Positions 18,946 to 28,414 are shown, numbered from the stretch's first letter. The stretch is 64,000 nucleotides of DNA from Maritalea porphyrae (GCF_030159895.1 NZ_BSNI01000001.1:530523-594522), one strand, 5' to 3'. Notes: generated by a model not told the origin, from the letters alone. Program-made: numbers and translations.

Positions 18946-19284
18946 CTAAAGCGCGCTTTCGCCACCCTCCCCCGTGCGCACACGAATGGCTGCTTCAAGA
19001 TCTAGAACGAATATTTTGCCATCGCCAATTTTGCCTTCAGAGGCAGTTTCACGGATGGCATCAACGGCACGATCGAGCTTCTCATCTGGCACCGCAATTT
19101 CTAGTTTGAGTTTTGGAATATACGAAATTTCATACTCAGCACCACGGTATATTTCCGTATGCCCACGTTGGCGACCATATCCGCGCACCTCTGTCACGGT
19201 CATGCCCGAGATATCCAACGCCCCTATCGCATCACGTACCTCATCCAATTTGTGCGGCTTAATGATCGCGATAATGAATTTCAT
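18946..19284 (-). CDS. glnK: PII nitrogen regulatory protein
   Basis: A 112-aa PII trimer subunit that senses 2-oxoglutarate, ATP/ADP and, through uridylylation, glutamine. It blocks the AmtB channel when nitrogen is abundant. The sequence MKFIIAIIKPHKLDEVRDAI, the T-loop with the uridylylation tyrosine (GRQRGHTEIYRGAEYEISY, Y51) and the C-terminal GKIFVLDLEAAIRVRTGE are diagnostic. GGGGAGGA precedes the ATG. It lies 23 bp downstream of amtB on the same strand, the reverse of the common glnK-amtB order. The glnK rather than glnB name rests on the amtB linkage. Confidence 0.93.
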   Translation of the reverse strand: MKFIIAIIKPHKLDEVRDAIGALDISGMTVTEVRGYGRQRGHTEIYRGAEYEISYIPKLKLEIAVPDEKLDRAVDAIRETASEGKIGDGKIFVLDLEAAIRVRTGEGGESAL

Positions 19285-19307
19285 ATATTCCTCCCCTCAA
19301 ACCGACA

Positions 19308-20516
19308 CTAGTGCCGGTAACCTGTTTCACCATGCACAGCCAAATCGAGCCCTGTCGTTTCAGCCTCTTTGTCGACCCGGAGGCCCACAAGCATCTTAGT
19401 TATCCATACAATAACCACAGTTGCGACCAAAGACCAAATCGCTGTCGCAACGACACCAATGGCCTGCACGCCGAACTGGCCGAACGCTGTTACACCTTCG
19501 CCATATCCCGCACCACCAGAGCCGAAAGCCAGCAGAAACGCCAAAAGCAACGTACCCGTTGCGCCGCCAACGCCGTGGACAGCCAAAACGTCCAATGAAT
19601 CATCGATATTCATTTTGCTCTTAACAAAGTCGACCGCATAGAAACAAATAACGCCACCTGCAAGCCCCAAAACAATTGCACCCATCGGTCCAACAGAACC
19701 AGATGCAGGTGTAATCGTCGCCAAGCCAGCGATAGTGCCCGTCACAATACCAACAATGCTCGGCTTGCCGAATTTGACCCACTCAATCACCATCCAAACA
19801 AGCGAGGCTGTTGCAGCAGACAAATGCGTCACCAAAATCGCCATGGTTGCGTCGCCATTCGCTGCAACGGCGCTTCCGCCGTTAAAGCCGAACCAACCAA
19901 CCCAAAGCAGAGATGCGCCAACCATAACCATCCAAGGCGCATGCGGTGGGCGCACGCCATTTGGGAAACCATCGCGCGAACCCAGCATCAATGCAATAAC
20001 AGCTGCGGAAACGCCCGCCGTTACGTGCACAACAATTCCACCAGCAAAATCAATAACGCCCATTTGAGCAAGCCAGCCGCCGCCCCATACCCAATGGGTA
20101 ACAGGCACATAGACCAGCAATAGCCAAGCGCCGGCAATGATCAATACGGCTGAGAATTTGATCCGCTCAACAAAGGCACCAACCATCAATGCAGGTGTAA
20201 TGACCGCAAAAGTCATTTGAAAGATCACCCATAGGCTTTCAGGAATAGTGCCGCTTAAACTATCGCGCTCAATTCCAGCGAGCCCGAGGCGGCTCAAGCC
20301 ACCAATAAAGGCGTTGCCTTCTGTGAAGGCCAAGGAGTAGCCCAAAACGAACCACAAAATTGATGCCAAGCATGCAATTGCCACACAGTGCATAAGCACG
20401 GACAAAATGTTTTTGGCTTGCACCAGTCCAGCATAGAACAAGGCCAAGCCCGGCATTGTCATCATTAATACGAGCGCTGTGGCGGTCAATATCCAGCTCG
20501 TGTCCGCACCATTCAT
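19308..20516 (-). CDS. amtB: Ammonium transporter
   Basis: Trimeric inner-membrane NH3/NH4+ channel, about 402 aa with eleven hydrophobic segments. Family motifs are visible: MMTMPGLALFYAGLVQAKN near the N-terminus, the pore histidine in GGIVVHVTAGVSA and the second pore histidine in LAVHGVGGATGTLLL. The ATG at 20516 (MNGADTSWIL) has GAGGAGAAG 8 nt upstream and is preferred over an upstream in-frame ATG at 20540. No cleavable signal is obvious. Two NtrC-like TGC-N11-GCA boxes lie just upstream, fitting induction in nitrogen limitation. glnK follows. Confidence 0.95.
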   Translation of the reverse strand: MNGADTSWILTATALVLMMTMPGLALFYAGLVQAKNILSVLMHCVAIACLASILWFVLGYSLAFTEGNAFIGGLSRLGLAGIERDSLSGTIPESLWVIFQMTFAVITPALMVGAFVERIKFSAVLIIAGAWLLLVYVPVTHWVWGGGWLAQMGVIDFAGGIVVHVTAGVSAAVIALMLGSRDGFPNGVRPPHAPWMVMVGASLLWVGWFGFNGGSAVAANGDATMAILVTHLSAATASLVWMVIEWVKFGKPSIVGIVTGTIAGLATITPASGSVGPMGAIVLGLAGGVICFYAVDFVKSKMNIDDSLDVLAVHGVGGATGTLLLAFLLAFGSGGAGYGEGVTAFGQFGVQAIGVVATAIWSLVATVVIVWITKMLVGLRVDKEAETTGLDLAVHGETGYRH

Positions 20517-20543
20517 CTTTGACTTCTCCTCAAATAGCAAAAA

Positions 20544-20616
20544 TGCCTAATTTTTAGGCACATGCATATTGTTGCTTATTTTTGAGCAAAAGTCAAAGCT
20601 GCTCAATTTCTAGGCA
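20544..20616 (-). promoter_or_regulatory. Two NtrC-like boxes upstream of amtB
   Basis: TGCCTAATTTTTAGGCA at 20544-20560 and TGCTCAATTTCTAGGCA at 20600-20616 both fit the TGC-N11-GCA pattern of NtrC sites; the first is a near-perfect palindrome. Between them on the minus strand TTGACT and AACAAT, 17 bp apart, resemble a sigma-70 promoter. I find no convincing GG-N10-GC sigma-54 element. Assignment to NtrC is inference from sequence and context. Confidence 0.5.
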
Positions 20617-20632
20617 GCTAAATGTGGACAAG

Positions 20633-20664
20633 AAAAAGGGGCCGATGACTTTGTCATCGACCCC
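20633..20664 (-). terminator. Rho-independent terminator of rpmJ
   Basis: On the minus strand GGGGTCGATGAC and GTCATCGGCCCC pair over 12 positions around a 3-nt loop and are followed by five T. It lies 31 bp after the rpmJ stop. Confidence 0.9.
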
Positions 20665-20694
20665 TAATTCAAATTCAACAAAAGCGAGGAACGC

Positions 20695-20820
20695 TTAGCC
20701 CTGACGAGCCTTAAAACGCTTGTTCACTTTGTTGATAATGTAGATGCGACCGCGACGGCGAACGACCTTATTGTCGCGATGCCGGGTGCGCAGCGCTTTA
20801 ATGGAATTTTTGATTTTCAT
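20695..20820 (-). CDS. rpmJ: 50S ribosomal protein bL36, cysteine-free type
   Basis: A 41-codon gene starting at ATG 20820. The product begins [20 protein letters not shown] and ends [13 protein letters not shown], the B-type bL36 that lacks the zinc-ribbon cysteines; there is no cysteine at all. It binds 23S rRNA in the large subunit. It stands alone, with its own promoter-like element (TTGACA-N17-TAAACA), a short hairpin in the leader and a strong terminator. Confidence 0.93.
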   Translation of the reverse strand: MKIKNSIKALRTRHRDNKVVRRRGRIYIINKVNKRFKARQG

Positions 20821-20849
20821 TCCGGTCACCCTTCACATTCATAAAAATA

Positions 20850-20910
20850 GGCGCCACTGGCGCCAAGAATTCGTTGGAGGTTGTTTATGGACAAAACCCC
20901 AGTTTGTCAA
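20850..20910 (-). promoter_or_regulatory. rpmJ promoter and leader hairpin
   Basis: On the minus strand a perfect TTGACA (20910-20905) is followed after 17 bp by TAAACA (20887-20882), a plausible sigma-70 promoter. Further downstream in the predicted leader, GGCGCC-AGT-GGCGCC (20864-20850) forms a 6-bp hairpin followed by TATTTTTA, which could act as a weak attenuator. Confidence 0.5.
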
Positions 20911-20986
20911 CGCATCTTGATGCAAAACCTCACGATTCTTATCATCAAATACCAACAATCAACAAGATTGCTTATTCCAAAACGAT

Positions 20987-21008
20987 CAAGGGGCACGAAT
21001 GCCCCTTG
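20987..21008 (-). terminator. Terminator hairpin after the opp operon
   Basis: CAAGGGGCA and TGCCCCTTG form a perfect 9-bp stem; the minus-strand loop is TTCG, a very stable tetraloop. The following ATCGTTTT is a poor U-tract, so termination may be partial. It lies 25 bp after the stop of the ATPase gene. Confidence 0.65.
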
Positions 21009-21032
21009 AAAAATACTGCACAAAGCAAAAGC

Positions 21033-22871
21033 TTAGCTGGCGAGCAATTCCTCAATTGGATCATGCTCTGCCACAAAGTGACCAGGCTTTAGCTCACGCA
21101 ACTCCGGCACATAATCAAGCTGATTTGCTTTCAGTTTTGATTTCAAGAACCGCAGCTTGGCTGTTGGGTCCATGGGTGAAGGCAACTCGCCTGGGAACCG
21201 AATGCGCTCACGCGTACGTTCAACGCTCGGGTCAGGAATCGGCACCGCTGAAATCAATTGCTGTGTATATGGATGTTGTGGGTTGAGGTAAATTTCATTG
21301 CGATCAGCAAGCTCCACAATCCGTCCAAGGTAAAGCACCATGATCCGGTGAGAAACCTCGCGCACAACAGACAAATCGTGCGAGATGAACAACAAGGACA
21401 AGCCAAACTCTTCTTGTAGGTCCATCAAAAGCTCAATGATTTGTGCCTGAATAGATACATCAAGCGCTGACACGGCTTCATCACAAACCACCAACTTCGG
21501 CTCCATGATCATCGCCCGGGCAATGCCAACACGTTGATTCTGACCACCTGACAATTCGTGCGGATAGCGGTTGATCATATTCCGATCAAGCCCAACACGC
21601 TCCATCATGCTCGCAACCTTTGCCTTCATCTCTGTCCGGCTCATATCCGAACGGAATGTTTGCAACGGCTCCATGATGGAATCGGCGATAGTCATACGCG
21701 GATCAAGGCTAGCAAGCGGATCTTGGAAAACAATCTGCAAATCTTCACGTTTTGCTTTCAAGTCAGCTTTATTGCTTGCATCAAGCGGCTTGCCCAACCA
21801 GGTAACATTACCCTCGGTAGGTGGGATAAGCTGCAATACAGCTCGCGCAAGTGTCGACTTGCCACAACCAGATTCACCAACGATTCCGAGTGTTTCACCC
21901 GGCTTTAGGTCAAAGCTAACGCCATCAACAGCTTTCAGCGGCACGTTCTTATACCAAAGGCCAGTTGGCACCTTGATATTGAAGTGCACCTTCACATCGT
22001 CAACTTTGAGGAAGTTCTCATCACGCCCCTTAAGGTCGTATTCCTTCAGTTTACGATTGGTCGCCTTGTCCGGCTGATCGATCCGCGGCATCGCATCCAA
22101 GAGCATCTTGGTATAGTCATGCTGTGGATTGTGGAACACTTCTTCAGCGGTCCCTTCTTCCACATAAACACCATGGCGCATAACCTGAATACGATCACAC
22201 ATCCGTGCAACCACGCCCATATCGTGGGTAATCAAGGCAATCGCTGTGTTGTTTTCGCGCTTTAGCTCATCCATCAAATCTAGGATTTCGGCCTGCACGG
22301 TCACATCAAGCGCCGTAGTTGGCTCATCGGCGATCAACAAATCAGGCGAACACAACATCGACATCGCAATCATTACCCGCTGACGCATGCCACCAGACAA
22401 TTCATGTGGGTACTGCCGCAAACGGCGCTCAGCCTCTGAAATCCGAACCCGATCGAGCCAATCAAGGCACTTCGCTTCCGCTTCACGACCCCGTACGCCA
22501 GTATGCAATTGCAGCACTTCAGACATTTGCTCGAAAACGGTCAAATGTGGTGTCAATGATGTCAACGGATCTTGGAAGATCATCGACATATTACGGCCAC
22601 GCACCGTGTTCAATTCTGAAGTTGAGAGCCCAAGCAAAGATGTGCCGTTGAAAATGATATCGCCTTCGGCGCGACCATTATTGGCCAACAAGCCCATTGT
22701 AGTCATAAAGGTTTGGCTTTTGCCTGAACCACTCTCGCCCACAATGCCCAAGCACTCACCTTGCTTGATGTTAAGGGTCACCCCCTTAACGGCCTCAACT
22801 TGCCCATCAGGGGTATCGAAGGTCACCTTAAGGTTGTTGACCTCCAAAACATTCTTTTTGTCGTTACTCAC
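21033..22871 (-). CDS. Oligopeptide ABC transporter, fused OppD-OppF ATPase
   Basis: A single 612-aa polypeptide carries two complete ABC cassettes, equivalent to OppD plus OppF. The first half has Walker A GESGSGKS (about residue 43) and signature LSGGMRQR. The second half has GESGCGKS (about 333) and LSGGQNQR, each followed by Walker B ([24 protein letters not shown]). The linker contains the oligopeptide-transporter C-terminal segment of OppD. Such fusions (YejF-like) are common in alphaproteobacteria. It energises the OppBC permease, 68 bp downstream of oppC. Confidence 0.95.
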   Translation of the reverse strand: MSNDKKNVLEVNNLKVTFDTPDGQVEAVKGVTLNIKQGECLGIVGESGSGKSQTFMTTMGLLANNGRAEGDIIFNGTSLLGLSTSELNTVRGRNMSMIFQDPLTSLTPHLTVFEQMSEVLQLHTGVRGREAEAKCLDWLDRVRISEAERRLRQYPHELSGGMRQRVMIAMSMLCSPDLLIADEPTTALDVTVQAEILDLMDELKRENNTAIALITHDMGVVARMCDRIQVMRHGVYVEEGTAEEVFHNPQHDYTKMLLDAMPRIDQPDKATNRKLKEYDLKGRDENFLKVDDVKVHFNIKVPTGLWYKNVPLKAVDGVSFDLKPGETLGIVGESGCGKSTLARAVLQLIPPTEGNVTWLGKPLDASNKADLKAKREDLQIVFQDPLASLDPRMTIADSIMEPLQTFRSDMSRTEMKAKVASMMERVGLDRNMINRYPHELSGGQNQRVGIARAMIMEPKLVVCDEAVSALDVSIQAQIIELLMDLQEEFGLSLLFISHDLSVVREVSHRIMVLYLGRIVELADRNEIYLNPQHPYTQQLISAVPIPDPSVERTRERIRFPGELPSPMDPTAKLRFLKSKLKANQLDYVPELRELKPGHFVAEHDPIEELLAS

Positions 22872-22939
22872 GCTACTGATCCTTTATGCTGAGCGAAGGT
22901 CGAAATTCGAGTTAATTGAAAATAGTTCAACATACCCTC

Positions 22940-23869
22940 CTATCGATCTTTCGGATCCAGCGCATCGCGCAGACCGTCACCAATAAAGTAGAAGCAGAAT
23001 AGCCCTACAATGAAGAACCCAAGTGGGAACAAGAGCTGCCAAGGCGTGCCATACTGAATGGTCTTAGCACCATCAGAAATCAAAGCGCCCCATGATGTAA
23101 GAGGTTCTTGAACGCCCAAGCCAAGGAATGAGATGAAGCTTTCGGTCATGATCAAACCAGGGATTAGCAAAGTCGTATAGACCGCAACGATACCCAAAAG
23201 GTTCGGCAAAACGTGCCGCATGATGATAGTAAACCCGCCAACACCGGCCGCAACAGAAGCTTCAATATATTCTTTGTTTTTGATCGAAAGCGTTTGCCCA
23301 CGCACAATACGAGCCATATCCATCCAGGCAAATGCCCCAAGGCCCGCGAACAGCAGCCACAAGGAACGGCCGAACATCACGAACAAGATGATCAAGATGA
23401 ACATGTATGGAATGGACATCAAAAAGTCGACGAAACGCATCATGTAGTTGTCAACACGACCGCCGACATAGCCAGCTGTAGCGCCAAACAGCACACCGAT
23501 GATAACAGCAACTGCGGTACCAACTAACCCCACAAGAAGTGAAATCTGTGTCCCTTGTAGTGTACGCGCATATATGTCACGACCCAAATCGTCCGTGCCA
23601 AAGAAATGCCCCGTTTCCAATGAAGGGAAGCCGGCAGCTGCCGCATTGCCGATCACATTCCAATCGATTTCTTCGTATGACCACGGCGACAATGCTGGAC
23701 CAATAAATGACCAGATGACCATAAAAGCGAGCACAAAAACGCTAACAACCGCCGCTTTGTTGCGCTGAAAACGTCCTATCGCATCCTGCCACAGCGATCG
23801 ACCCTCGATCTCTTTGTTGTTAGATACAGCGTCTACAACGCCGGCCATTTTTTCTTTACTTACCAACAT
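22940..23869 (-). CDS. oppC: Oligopeptide ABC transporter permease OppC
   Basis: Inner-membrane permease, 309 aa, with a long N-terminal cytoplasmic stretch typical of OppC (LWQDAIGRFQRNKAAVVS) before the first helix. It has about six membrane segments. The EAA-type loop that contacts the ATPase reads EYIEASVAAGVGGFTIIMRHVLPNLLG. GTDDLGRDIYARTLQGTQISL is a conserved OppC/DppC block. It starts 9 bp after oppB. Confidence 0.96.
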   Translation of the reverse strand: MLVSKEKMAGVVDAVSNNKEIEGRSLWQDAIGRFQRNKAAVVSVFVLAFMVIWSFIGPALSPWSYEEIDWNVIGNAAAAGFPSLETGHFFGTDDLGRDIYARTLQGTQISLLVGLVGTAVAVIIGVLFGATAGYVGGRVDNYMMRFVDFLMSIPYMFILIILFVMFGRSLWLLFAGLGAFAWMDMARIVRGQTLSIKNKEYIEASVAAGVGGFTIIMRHVLPNLLGIVAVYTTLLIPGLIMTESFISFLGLGVQEPLTSWGALISDGAKTIQYGTPWQLLFPLGFFIVGLFCFYFIGDGLRDALDPKDR

Positions 23870-23878
23870 AAGAGCCTC

Positions 23879-24805
23879 CTAAGCCAACCGAATTTTCGGA
23901 TCGAGCCAGGCATATACAATGTCGGCAAGCATGTTGAACAGAATGGTGAGCGATCCAAAAATAATCGTGGCGCCCATCAACAATGAATAGTCGCGGTTAG
24001 TCGCTGCATCAACGAAGTATTGTCCCATACCACCGGTTGAGAAATAAACGTCAATAATCACCGAACCAGTAATCATCCCCACAAACGCTGGCCCCAGATA
24101 TGAGACAACAGGCAACAATGCAGGCTTGATTGCGTGTTTCATAATAATGCTCGACATCGGAAGGCCCTTTGCCTTCGCTGTGCGAATGAAGTTGGAATGC
24201 AGAACTTCAAGCATTGATGAACGCGCAATACGCGAAATTGACGCCATATAGCTCGTCGAAAGAGCAATCACAGGCATAATGATATACTGCCACTGTCCAC
24301 CGTTCCAGCCGCCGCCGGGCAGCCAACCAAGAACCAGTGTAAACAAAATCACCAAGAGCGGCGCCATAACGAAGTTCGGCAGCACTTGCGCACCAATTGA
24401 AATACCAACGGCGAGGTAGTCGAGCCAGCTATTGTGCTTGATCGCAGCGATAATGCCCAAAGGCATACCAACGCCAACAGCAACGACAAACGACCAAAAA
24501 CCGTAAACCAAAGTTACGGAGAAGCCCTGAGAGAGAATAGAATTGACGGTTTGATCTTTATACCGGAATGACGGTCCAAAATCGAACTGTGTCACAATAC
24601 CCGAAACGTAGTTCCAAATTTGAACCAACCAAGGTTGATCCAAACCGTACTTCGCCTCGATGTTGGCGAGCACTTGCGGCGGCAACGGCTTTTCAGACGT
24701 AAAAGGGCCACCTGGCGCCAAACGCATCAAGACAAAAGAAAAAATAATTAGAAAAAGGAGCGTCGGAACAGCCGACAATGCTCGTTTTACGATAAAGCTG
24801 AACAT
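23879..24805 (-). CDS. oppB: Oligopeptide ABC transporter permease OppB
   Basis: A 308-aa inner-membrane permease beginning MFSFIVKRALSAVPTLLFLI, with about six membrane helices. The coupling loop is NFIRTAKAKGLPMSSIIMKHAIKPALLPVVS. PGGPFTSEKPLPP and DFGPSFRYKDQTV are typical OppB segments. It is the second gene of the opp operon, 187 bp after oppA; that gap holds a strong hairpin that probably reduces read-through. Confidence 0.96.
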   Translation of the reverse strand: MFSFIVKRALSAVPTLLFLIIFSFVLMRLAPGGPFTSEKPLPPQVLANIEAKYGLDQPWLVQIWNYVSGIVTQFDFGPSFRYKDQTVNSILSQGFSVTLVYGFWSFVVAVGVGMPLGIIAAIKHNSWLDYLAVGISIGAQVLPNFVMAPLLVILFTLVLGWLPGGGWNGGQWQYIIMPVIALSTSYMASISRIARSSMLEVLHSNFIRTAKAKGLPMSSIIMKHAIKPALLPVVSYLGPAFVGMITGSVIIDVYFSTGGMGQYFVDAATNRDYSLLMGATIIFGSLTILFNMLADIVYAWLDPKIRLA

Positions 24806-24940
24806 AAGCTTTGACCCTGCATCCCTTAGCGTGCCTCTTCGATTTGTGCATTATATATGCCAGCCCGAAGCTTGGCATTTCAACAATGTGAGAGGGCATT
24901 CACTAAATACTGGAACCCAACTTTTCGTGGTGCTCCAAAT

Positions 24941-24977
24941 TAAAAGAAGGCACCGCGAACGGAATTCGCGGCACCTT
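24941..24977 (-). terminator. Intercistronic attenuator between oppA and oppB
   Basis: On the minus strand AAGGTGCCGCGAA and TTCGCGGTGCCTT form a 13-bp stem with a 5-nt loop, followed by CTTTTAATTT. Two of the pairs are G-U, which pair only in the minus-strand RNA and would be A-C mismatches on plus, so the structure is made for this direction. It lies 15 bp after the oppA stop and would make oppA more abundant than oppBC-DF. Confidence 0.75.
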
Positions 24978-24992
24978 CAATTTGCTTAACTG

Positions 24993-26627
24993 TTATTCAG
25001 CAACCTTATAAAGGTTACGGCTATACCAGTTTTGCTCGACGTTACCGAAAGGCCAGCCTTTCAAGTTTTTCTTGAGCATCATCACACCAGTGTAGTGATA
25101 AACAGGGATCACAGGCATTTCATCTGCCAAAATCTGTTCAACACGTGTGTAACCCGCAGAAGTATCGGAGCTCGTCTTGGCATCGGCCATGATCTTGTCA
25201 ACTTCGGCGTTTGAGTACTTACCATCGTTGTAACCAGATGGTGTTGTCACGAGATCGAGGAATGTTGATGCTTCGTTGTAGTCACCACACCATGCACCAC
25301 GTGCCAACTGGAAGTCTTGGTTGCCGCGAGTTTCAAGGAATGTTTTCCATTCCATGTTCGCCAACACCGCTTCTACGCCAAGCTTCTGTTTCCACATCGC
25401 AGCAATCGCTGTTGCGATTTTCTTGTGGCCCTCAGAAGTGTTGTAGAGCATGTCAAACTTCAATGGATTGTCAGCGCCGTAGCCAGCTTCAGCCAAAAGC
25501 TCTTTCGCTTTCGCATCACGCTCAGCTTGTGTCATGTTCGCAAAATCAACGTTTGGAACGTCAAAGCCAGCTGTTGCGCCTGGTGTAAATGTGTAAGCTG
25601 GGAATTGACCGCCCTGCAAAACATTCTCAACAATCACGTCACGGTCAACGGCGTATGAAAGAGCCTTACGTACGCGAACGTCTTTAAACGCTTCTGGGCC
25701 AGAGTCTGACAAGTTGAATGTGTAGTAGTAGTTACACAGACGTGGGAATGAGTGAGCCTCATCAGGCAACTCTTCTTTCAAACGTGGATACTGACCAGAA
25801 GGAACTTCTGTTCGATCCAATTCACCAGCGCGCCAACGAGTCAGTGCAACGTTTTCATCGTTGATGACCAATGTAACAACCTTATCAAGGATTGTTGCAT
25901 CGTTGTTCCAATACATTTCGTTGCGTTCGCGAGTTGTACGCTCTTTAAGAACCCACTCGGTTAGCTTGTACGCACCGTTTGAAACCATGTTTTCAGGACG
26001 TGTCCACTGGTCGCCATGCGCTTCGATTGTCGCTTGGTGAGTTGGGAACACTGTCGCATGTGTTGTCATTGCAACGAAATATGGAAGCGGCTGTGACAAT
26101 GTCACTTTAAATGTGTGATCGTCGACGGCTTCAACACCAAGTTGATCTGGAGCAACATCGCCAGCAAGAACTTCAGAACCATTCTTGATTGACATTAGGT
26201 CAATGTACCAAGAGTAAGGTGAAGCTGTCGCAGGGTCAGCAGCGCGACGCCAAGCATAAACAAAGTCATGCGCAGTCACTGGATCACCATTTGACCATTT
26301 CGCGTTGTCGCGAAGGTTAAATGTGTAAACTGTGTTGCCTTCAGAAGCTTCCCAGCTTTCAGCGACACCTGGAATTGTGTTGCCGTCTGCGTCTTGGTTG
26401 GTCAAACCTTCAAACAAGTCACGCAAAATATCTGAACCAGAAACATCTTCGTTCAGTTGTGGATCAAGTGTCGGAATGCCGTCAAGCAAACGATAAGTGA
26501 ATGTTTGATCCGCAGCCAGCTTCTCGCCGGTTACAGGATGCATCGCATCAGCGTAAGCAGCACCGCCGACCATTGCGGTCGCGATTGTTGCGGCAGATGC
26601 CATTTTGAAAATTGAGGTAAACTTCAT
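24993..26627 (-). CDS. oppA: Oligopeptide ABC transporter substrate-binding protein
   Basis: Periplasmic peptide-binding protein of the SBP family 5, 544 aa. The signal peptide is MKFTSIFKMASAATIATAM followed by VGGAAYAD. The mature protein has the classic OppA opening, GIPTLDPQLNEDVSGSDILRD, with LFEGLTN and VAESWEAS. Later segments include NDPVTAHDFVYAWRRAADP and the C-terminal MPVIPVYHYTGVMMLKKNLKG. GGGAGAG precedes the ATG. It is the first gene of oppA-B-C-DF. Peptides are the likely ligand, though members also bind other oligomers. Confidence 0.95.
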   Translation of the reverse strand: MKFTSIFKMASAATIATAMVGGAAYADAMHPVTGEKLAADQTFTYRLLDGIPTLDPQLNEDVSGSDILRDLFEGLTNQDADGNTIPGVAESWEASEGNTVYTFNLRDNAKWSNGDPVTAHDFVYAWRRAADPATASPYSWYIDLMSIKNGSEVLAGDVAPDQLGVEAVDDHTFKVTLSQPLPYFVAMTTHATVFPTHQATIEAHGDQWTRPENMVSNGAYKLTEWVLKERTTRERNEMYWNNDATILDKVVTLVINDENVALTRWRAGELDRTEVPSGQYPRLKEELPDEAHSFPRLCNYYYTFNLSDSGPEAFKDVRVRKALSYAVDRDVIVENVLQGGQFPAYTFTPGATAGFDVPNVDFANMTQAERDAKAKELLAEAGYGADNPLKFDMLYNTSEGHKKIATAIAAMWKQKLGVEAVLANMEWKTFLETRGNQDFQLARGAWCGDYNEASTFLDLVTTPSGYNDGKYSNAEVDKIMADAKTSSDTSAGYTRVEQILADEMPVIPVYHYTGVMMLKKNLKGWPFGNVEQNWYSRNLYKVAE

Positions 26628-27049
26628 TAACTACTCTCCCTAGTAGACGTTTCCTTGGACCCCGATTGTCACTTTTATGGACAACCTTTTGGTCACATTT
26701 GCAAAGGGGCCTAACAGCCCAATTGCGAGCCTAGAACCTAGCGTTCAATTCGCCATTTTGGCAAGCACTGATTGGCCGCATGGTCTTCGATTCGGCGTGA
26801 TAAATGGGCTTCAAATCATCTCCCAAAAACATGGATGCAAGTTTTGTATTTATATTTCAGTGAATTAGGAGAAAGAGGAATTGCTTTTCTCTCATCAAAA
26901 TTTTTTTGGAAAACTGGTAAAAAACGGACATAAACTTCAATTTTTTTTAGTCTGAATTACCCTTAAACTTGAAGGCAGTAGCAATTCTTGTCTGACAATA
27001 CAGAACATGAATTGAAATTGTACGCATGGGTACGGCAATTCTAGACCAA
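26628..27049. other. Non-coding gap upstream of oppA
   Basis: This AT-rich stretch between the fadI terminator and oppA holds no convincing gene; short frames lack ribosome-binding sites. It has homopolymer runs of A and T and two direct GTCAC copies 25 bp apart close to the oppA start. It should contain the oppA promoter, but I cannot place a good -35/-10 pair. Confidence 0.5.
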
Positions 27050-27084
27050 ACAATAAAATCTCGACGCCAAAGTGGCGTCGAGAT
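27050..27084 (-). terminator. Rho-independent terminator of the fadE-fadJ-fadI operon
   Basis: ATCTCGACGCCA and TGGCGTCGAGAT form a perfect 12-bp stem with a 3-nt loop. On the minus strand it is followed by TTTATTG. It lies 31 bp after the thiolase stop. Confidence 0.88.
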
Positions 27085-27115
27085 CACTCAAATAAATATC
27101 GATTACTTGTGGGCC

Positions 27116-28405
27116 TTATGCCCGCTCAATCACCGCAGCAACACCCTGCCCACCAGCAGTACAAACCGATATCAACGCACGCTGTTTTTCGCTCTCATTT
27201 AAGAGCTTTGCAGTAACGCCCAATATGCGGGCCCCGGTTGCTGCAAACGGATGACCATAAGCAACACTTGAACCTTTTACATTGAGCTTTTTCGGATCGA
27301 TCTTACCAAGCACCTTGTCGCGCCCAAGTACCTTACGGTTATAGTTCCGATCAGAGAACGACTTGATCGTGCAAAGAACCTGTGCGGCAAATGCCTCATG
27401 CAATTCAAAGAAATCGAAATCGGAAAACGCAAGGTCTTCTTTGCGCAGCATGTTCGAGACAGCTATTGTAGGCGCCATCAGCAGCCCATCGCCTGCGGCA
27501 AAATCATTCGCCGAAACGGCACCTGCACGCAAATAGCCCAAAATTGGCAATCCGCGCTCTTTTGCCCACTCCTCGCTCGCCAGCAATACCGCAGCAGCCC
27601 CATCAGTGAGTGGTGTCGAGTTGGCAGCCGTCAGAGTGCCGTGGCCTGACTTGCGATCAAATGACGGCTTCAGCGTCGCCATTTTTTCCATTGTTGAATC
27701 TGCGCGCACATTGTTATCGCGTACGATGCCAGCGTGCGGAACAATCAAATCATCGTGGAAACCTTCATCATAGGCTTTTGCGGCATTGATATGGCTTTTC
27801 CACGCCAACTCATCTTGCTCTTCGCGGGTAACGCCCCACTCACGCGCCATCAATTCGCAATGCTGACCCATTGAAAGGCCGGTGCGCGGCTCAGATGTGG
27901 AGGGCGCATTTGGCACCACCTCACCGAACGAGAAACCTTTAAACACGCCAAGCTTTTGGCCAAGCGTTTTTGTGCGGCTCAATTTAATCATGCGTTTTGA
28001 AAATTTGGGACCAAATACAATTGGACTGTCGCTAACGCTATCGGCGCCACATGCGATGCCACTTTCAATCTCGCCGCTTGCAATCTTTGCGCCAATCATG
28101 AGTGCCGCTTGTAAAGACGTGCCGCAAGCAATTTGTACTGTGGTGCCCGGTGTTGTTGGTGCCAAACCAGCATTCAGCGCGGCCTCGCGCGCAATATTGA
28201 AGTCACGCGAATGATTGAGCACCACGCCACCCATGACTTCATCAATATGCTGACCTCTAAGATCTAGCTTGTCGACAAGGCCGGACAAAGCGCCAGACAT
28301 CATCGATAGGTTGGTCTCTTCCATATAGCCGGTATAAGCGCGACAGAAAGGAATTCGGGCGCTACCAACAATGGCAACGCGTTTAAGTGTTTTATTCGCC
28401 ATCAT
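27116..28405 (-). CDS. fadI: Acetyl-CoA C-acyltransferase (thiolase, FadI type)
   Basis: Last step of beta-oxidation, cleaving 3-ketoacyl-CoA with CoA; 429 aa, the longer FadI-like length. The nucleophile is C94 in QIACGTSLQAA. The C-terminal GHPFAATGARILG supplies the histidine and VCTAGGQGVAA the second cysteine. Two ATG codons are adjacent (28405 and 28402) behind AAGGGAGA. It follows fadJ by 9 bp as the last gene of the operon, a two-subunit trifunctional arrangement with fadJ. Confidence 0.93.
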   Translation of the reverse strand: MMANKTLKRVAIVGSARIPFCRAYTGYMEETNLSMMSGALSGLVDKLDLRGQHIDEVMGGVVLNHSRDFNIAREAALNAGLAPTTPGTTVQIACGTSLQAALMIGAKIASGEIESGIACGADSVSDSPIVFGPKFSKRMIKLSRTKTLGQKLGVFKGFSFGEVVPNAPSTSEPRTGLSMGQHCELMAREWGVTREEQDELAWKSHINAAKAYDEGFHDDLIVPHAGIVRDNNVRADSTMEKMATLKPSFDRKSGHGTLTAANSTPLTDGAAAVLLASEEWAKERGLPILGYLRAGAVSANDFAAGDGLLMAPTIAVSNMLRKEDLAFSDFDFFELHEAFAAQVLCTIKSFSDRNYNRKVLGRDKVLGKIDPKKLNVKGSSVAYGHPFAATGARILGVTAKLLNESEKQRALISVCTAGGQGVAAVIERA

Positions 28406-28414
28406 ATTTCTCCC

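Noticed and set aside
26677-26868. 63-codon frame on plus in the oppA upstream gap
   Set aside because: No ribosome-binding site and no recognisable product; the region is better seen as promoter DNA.
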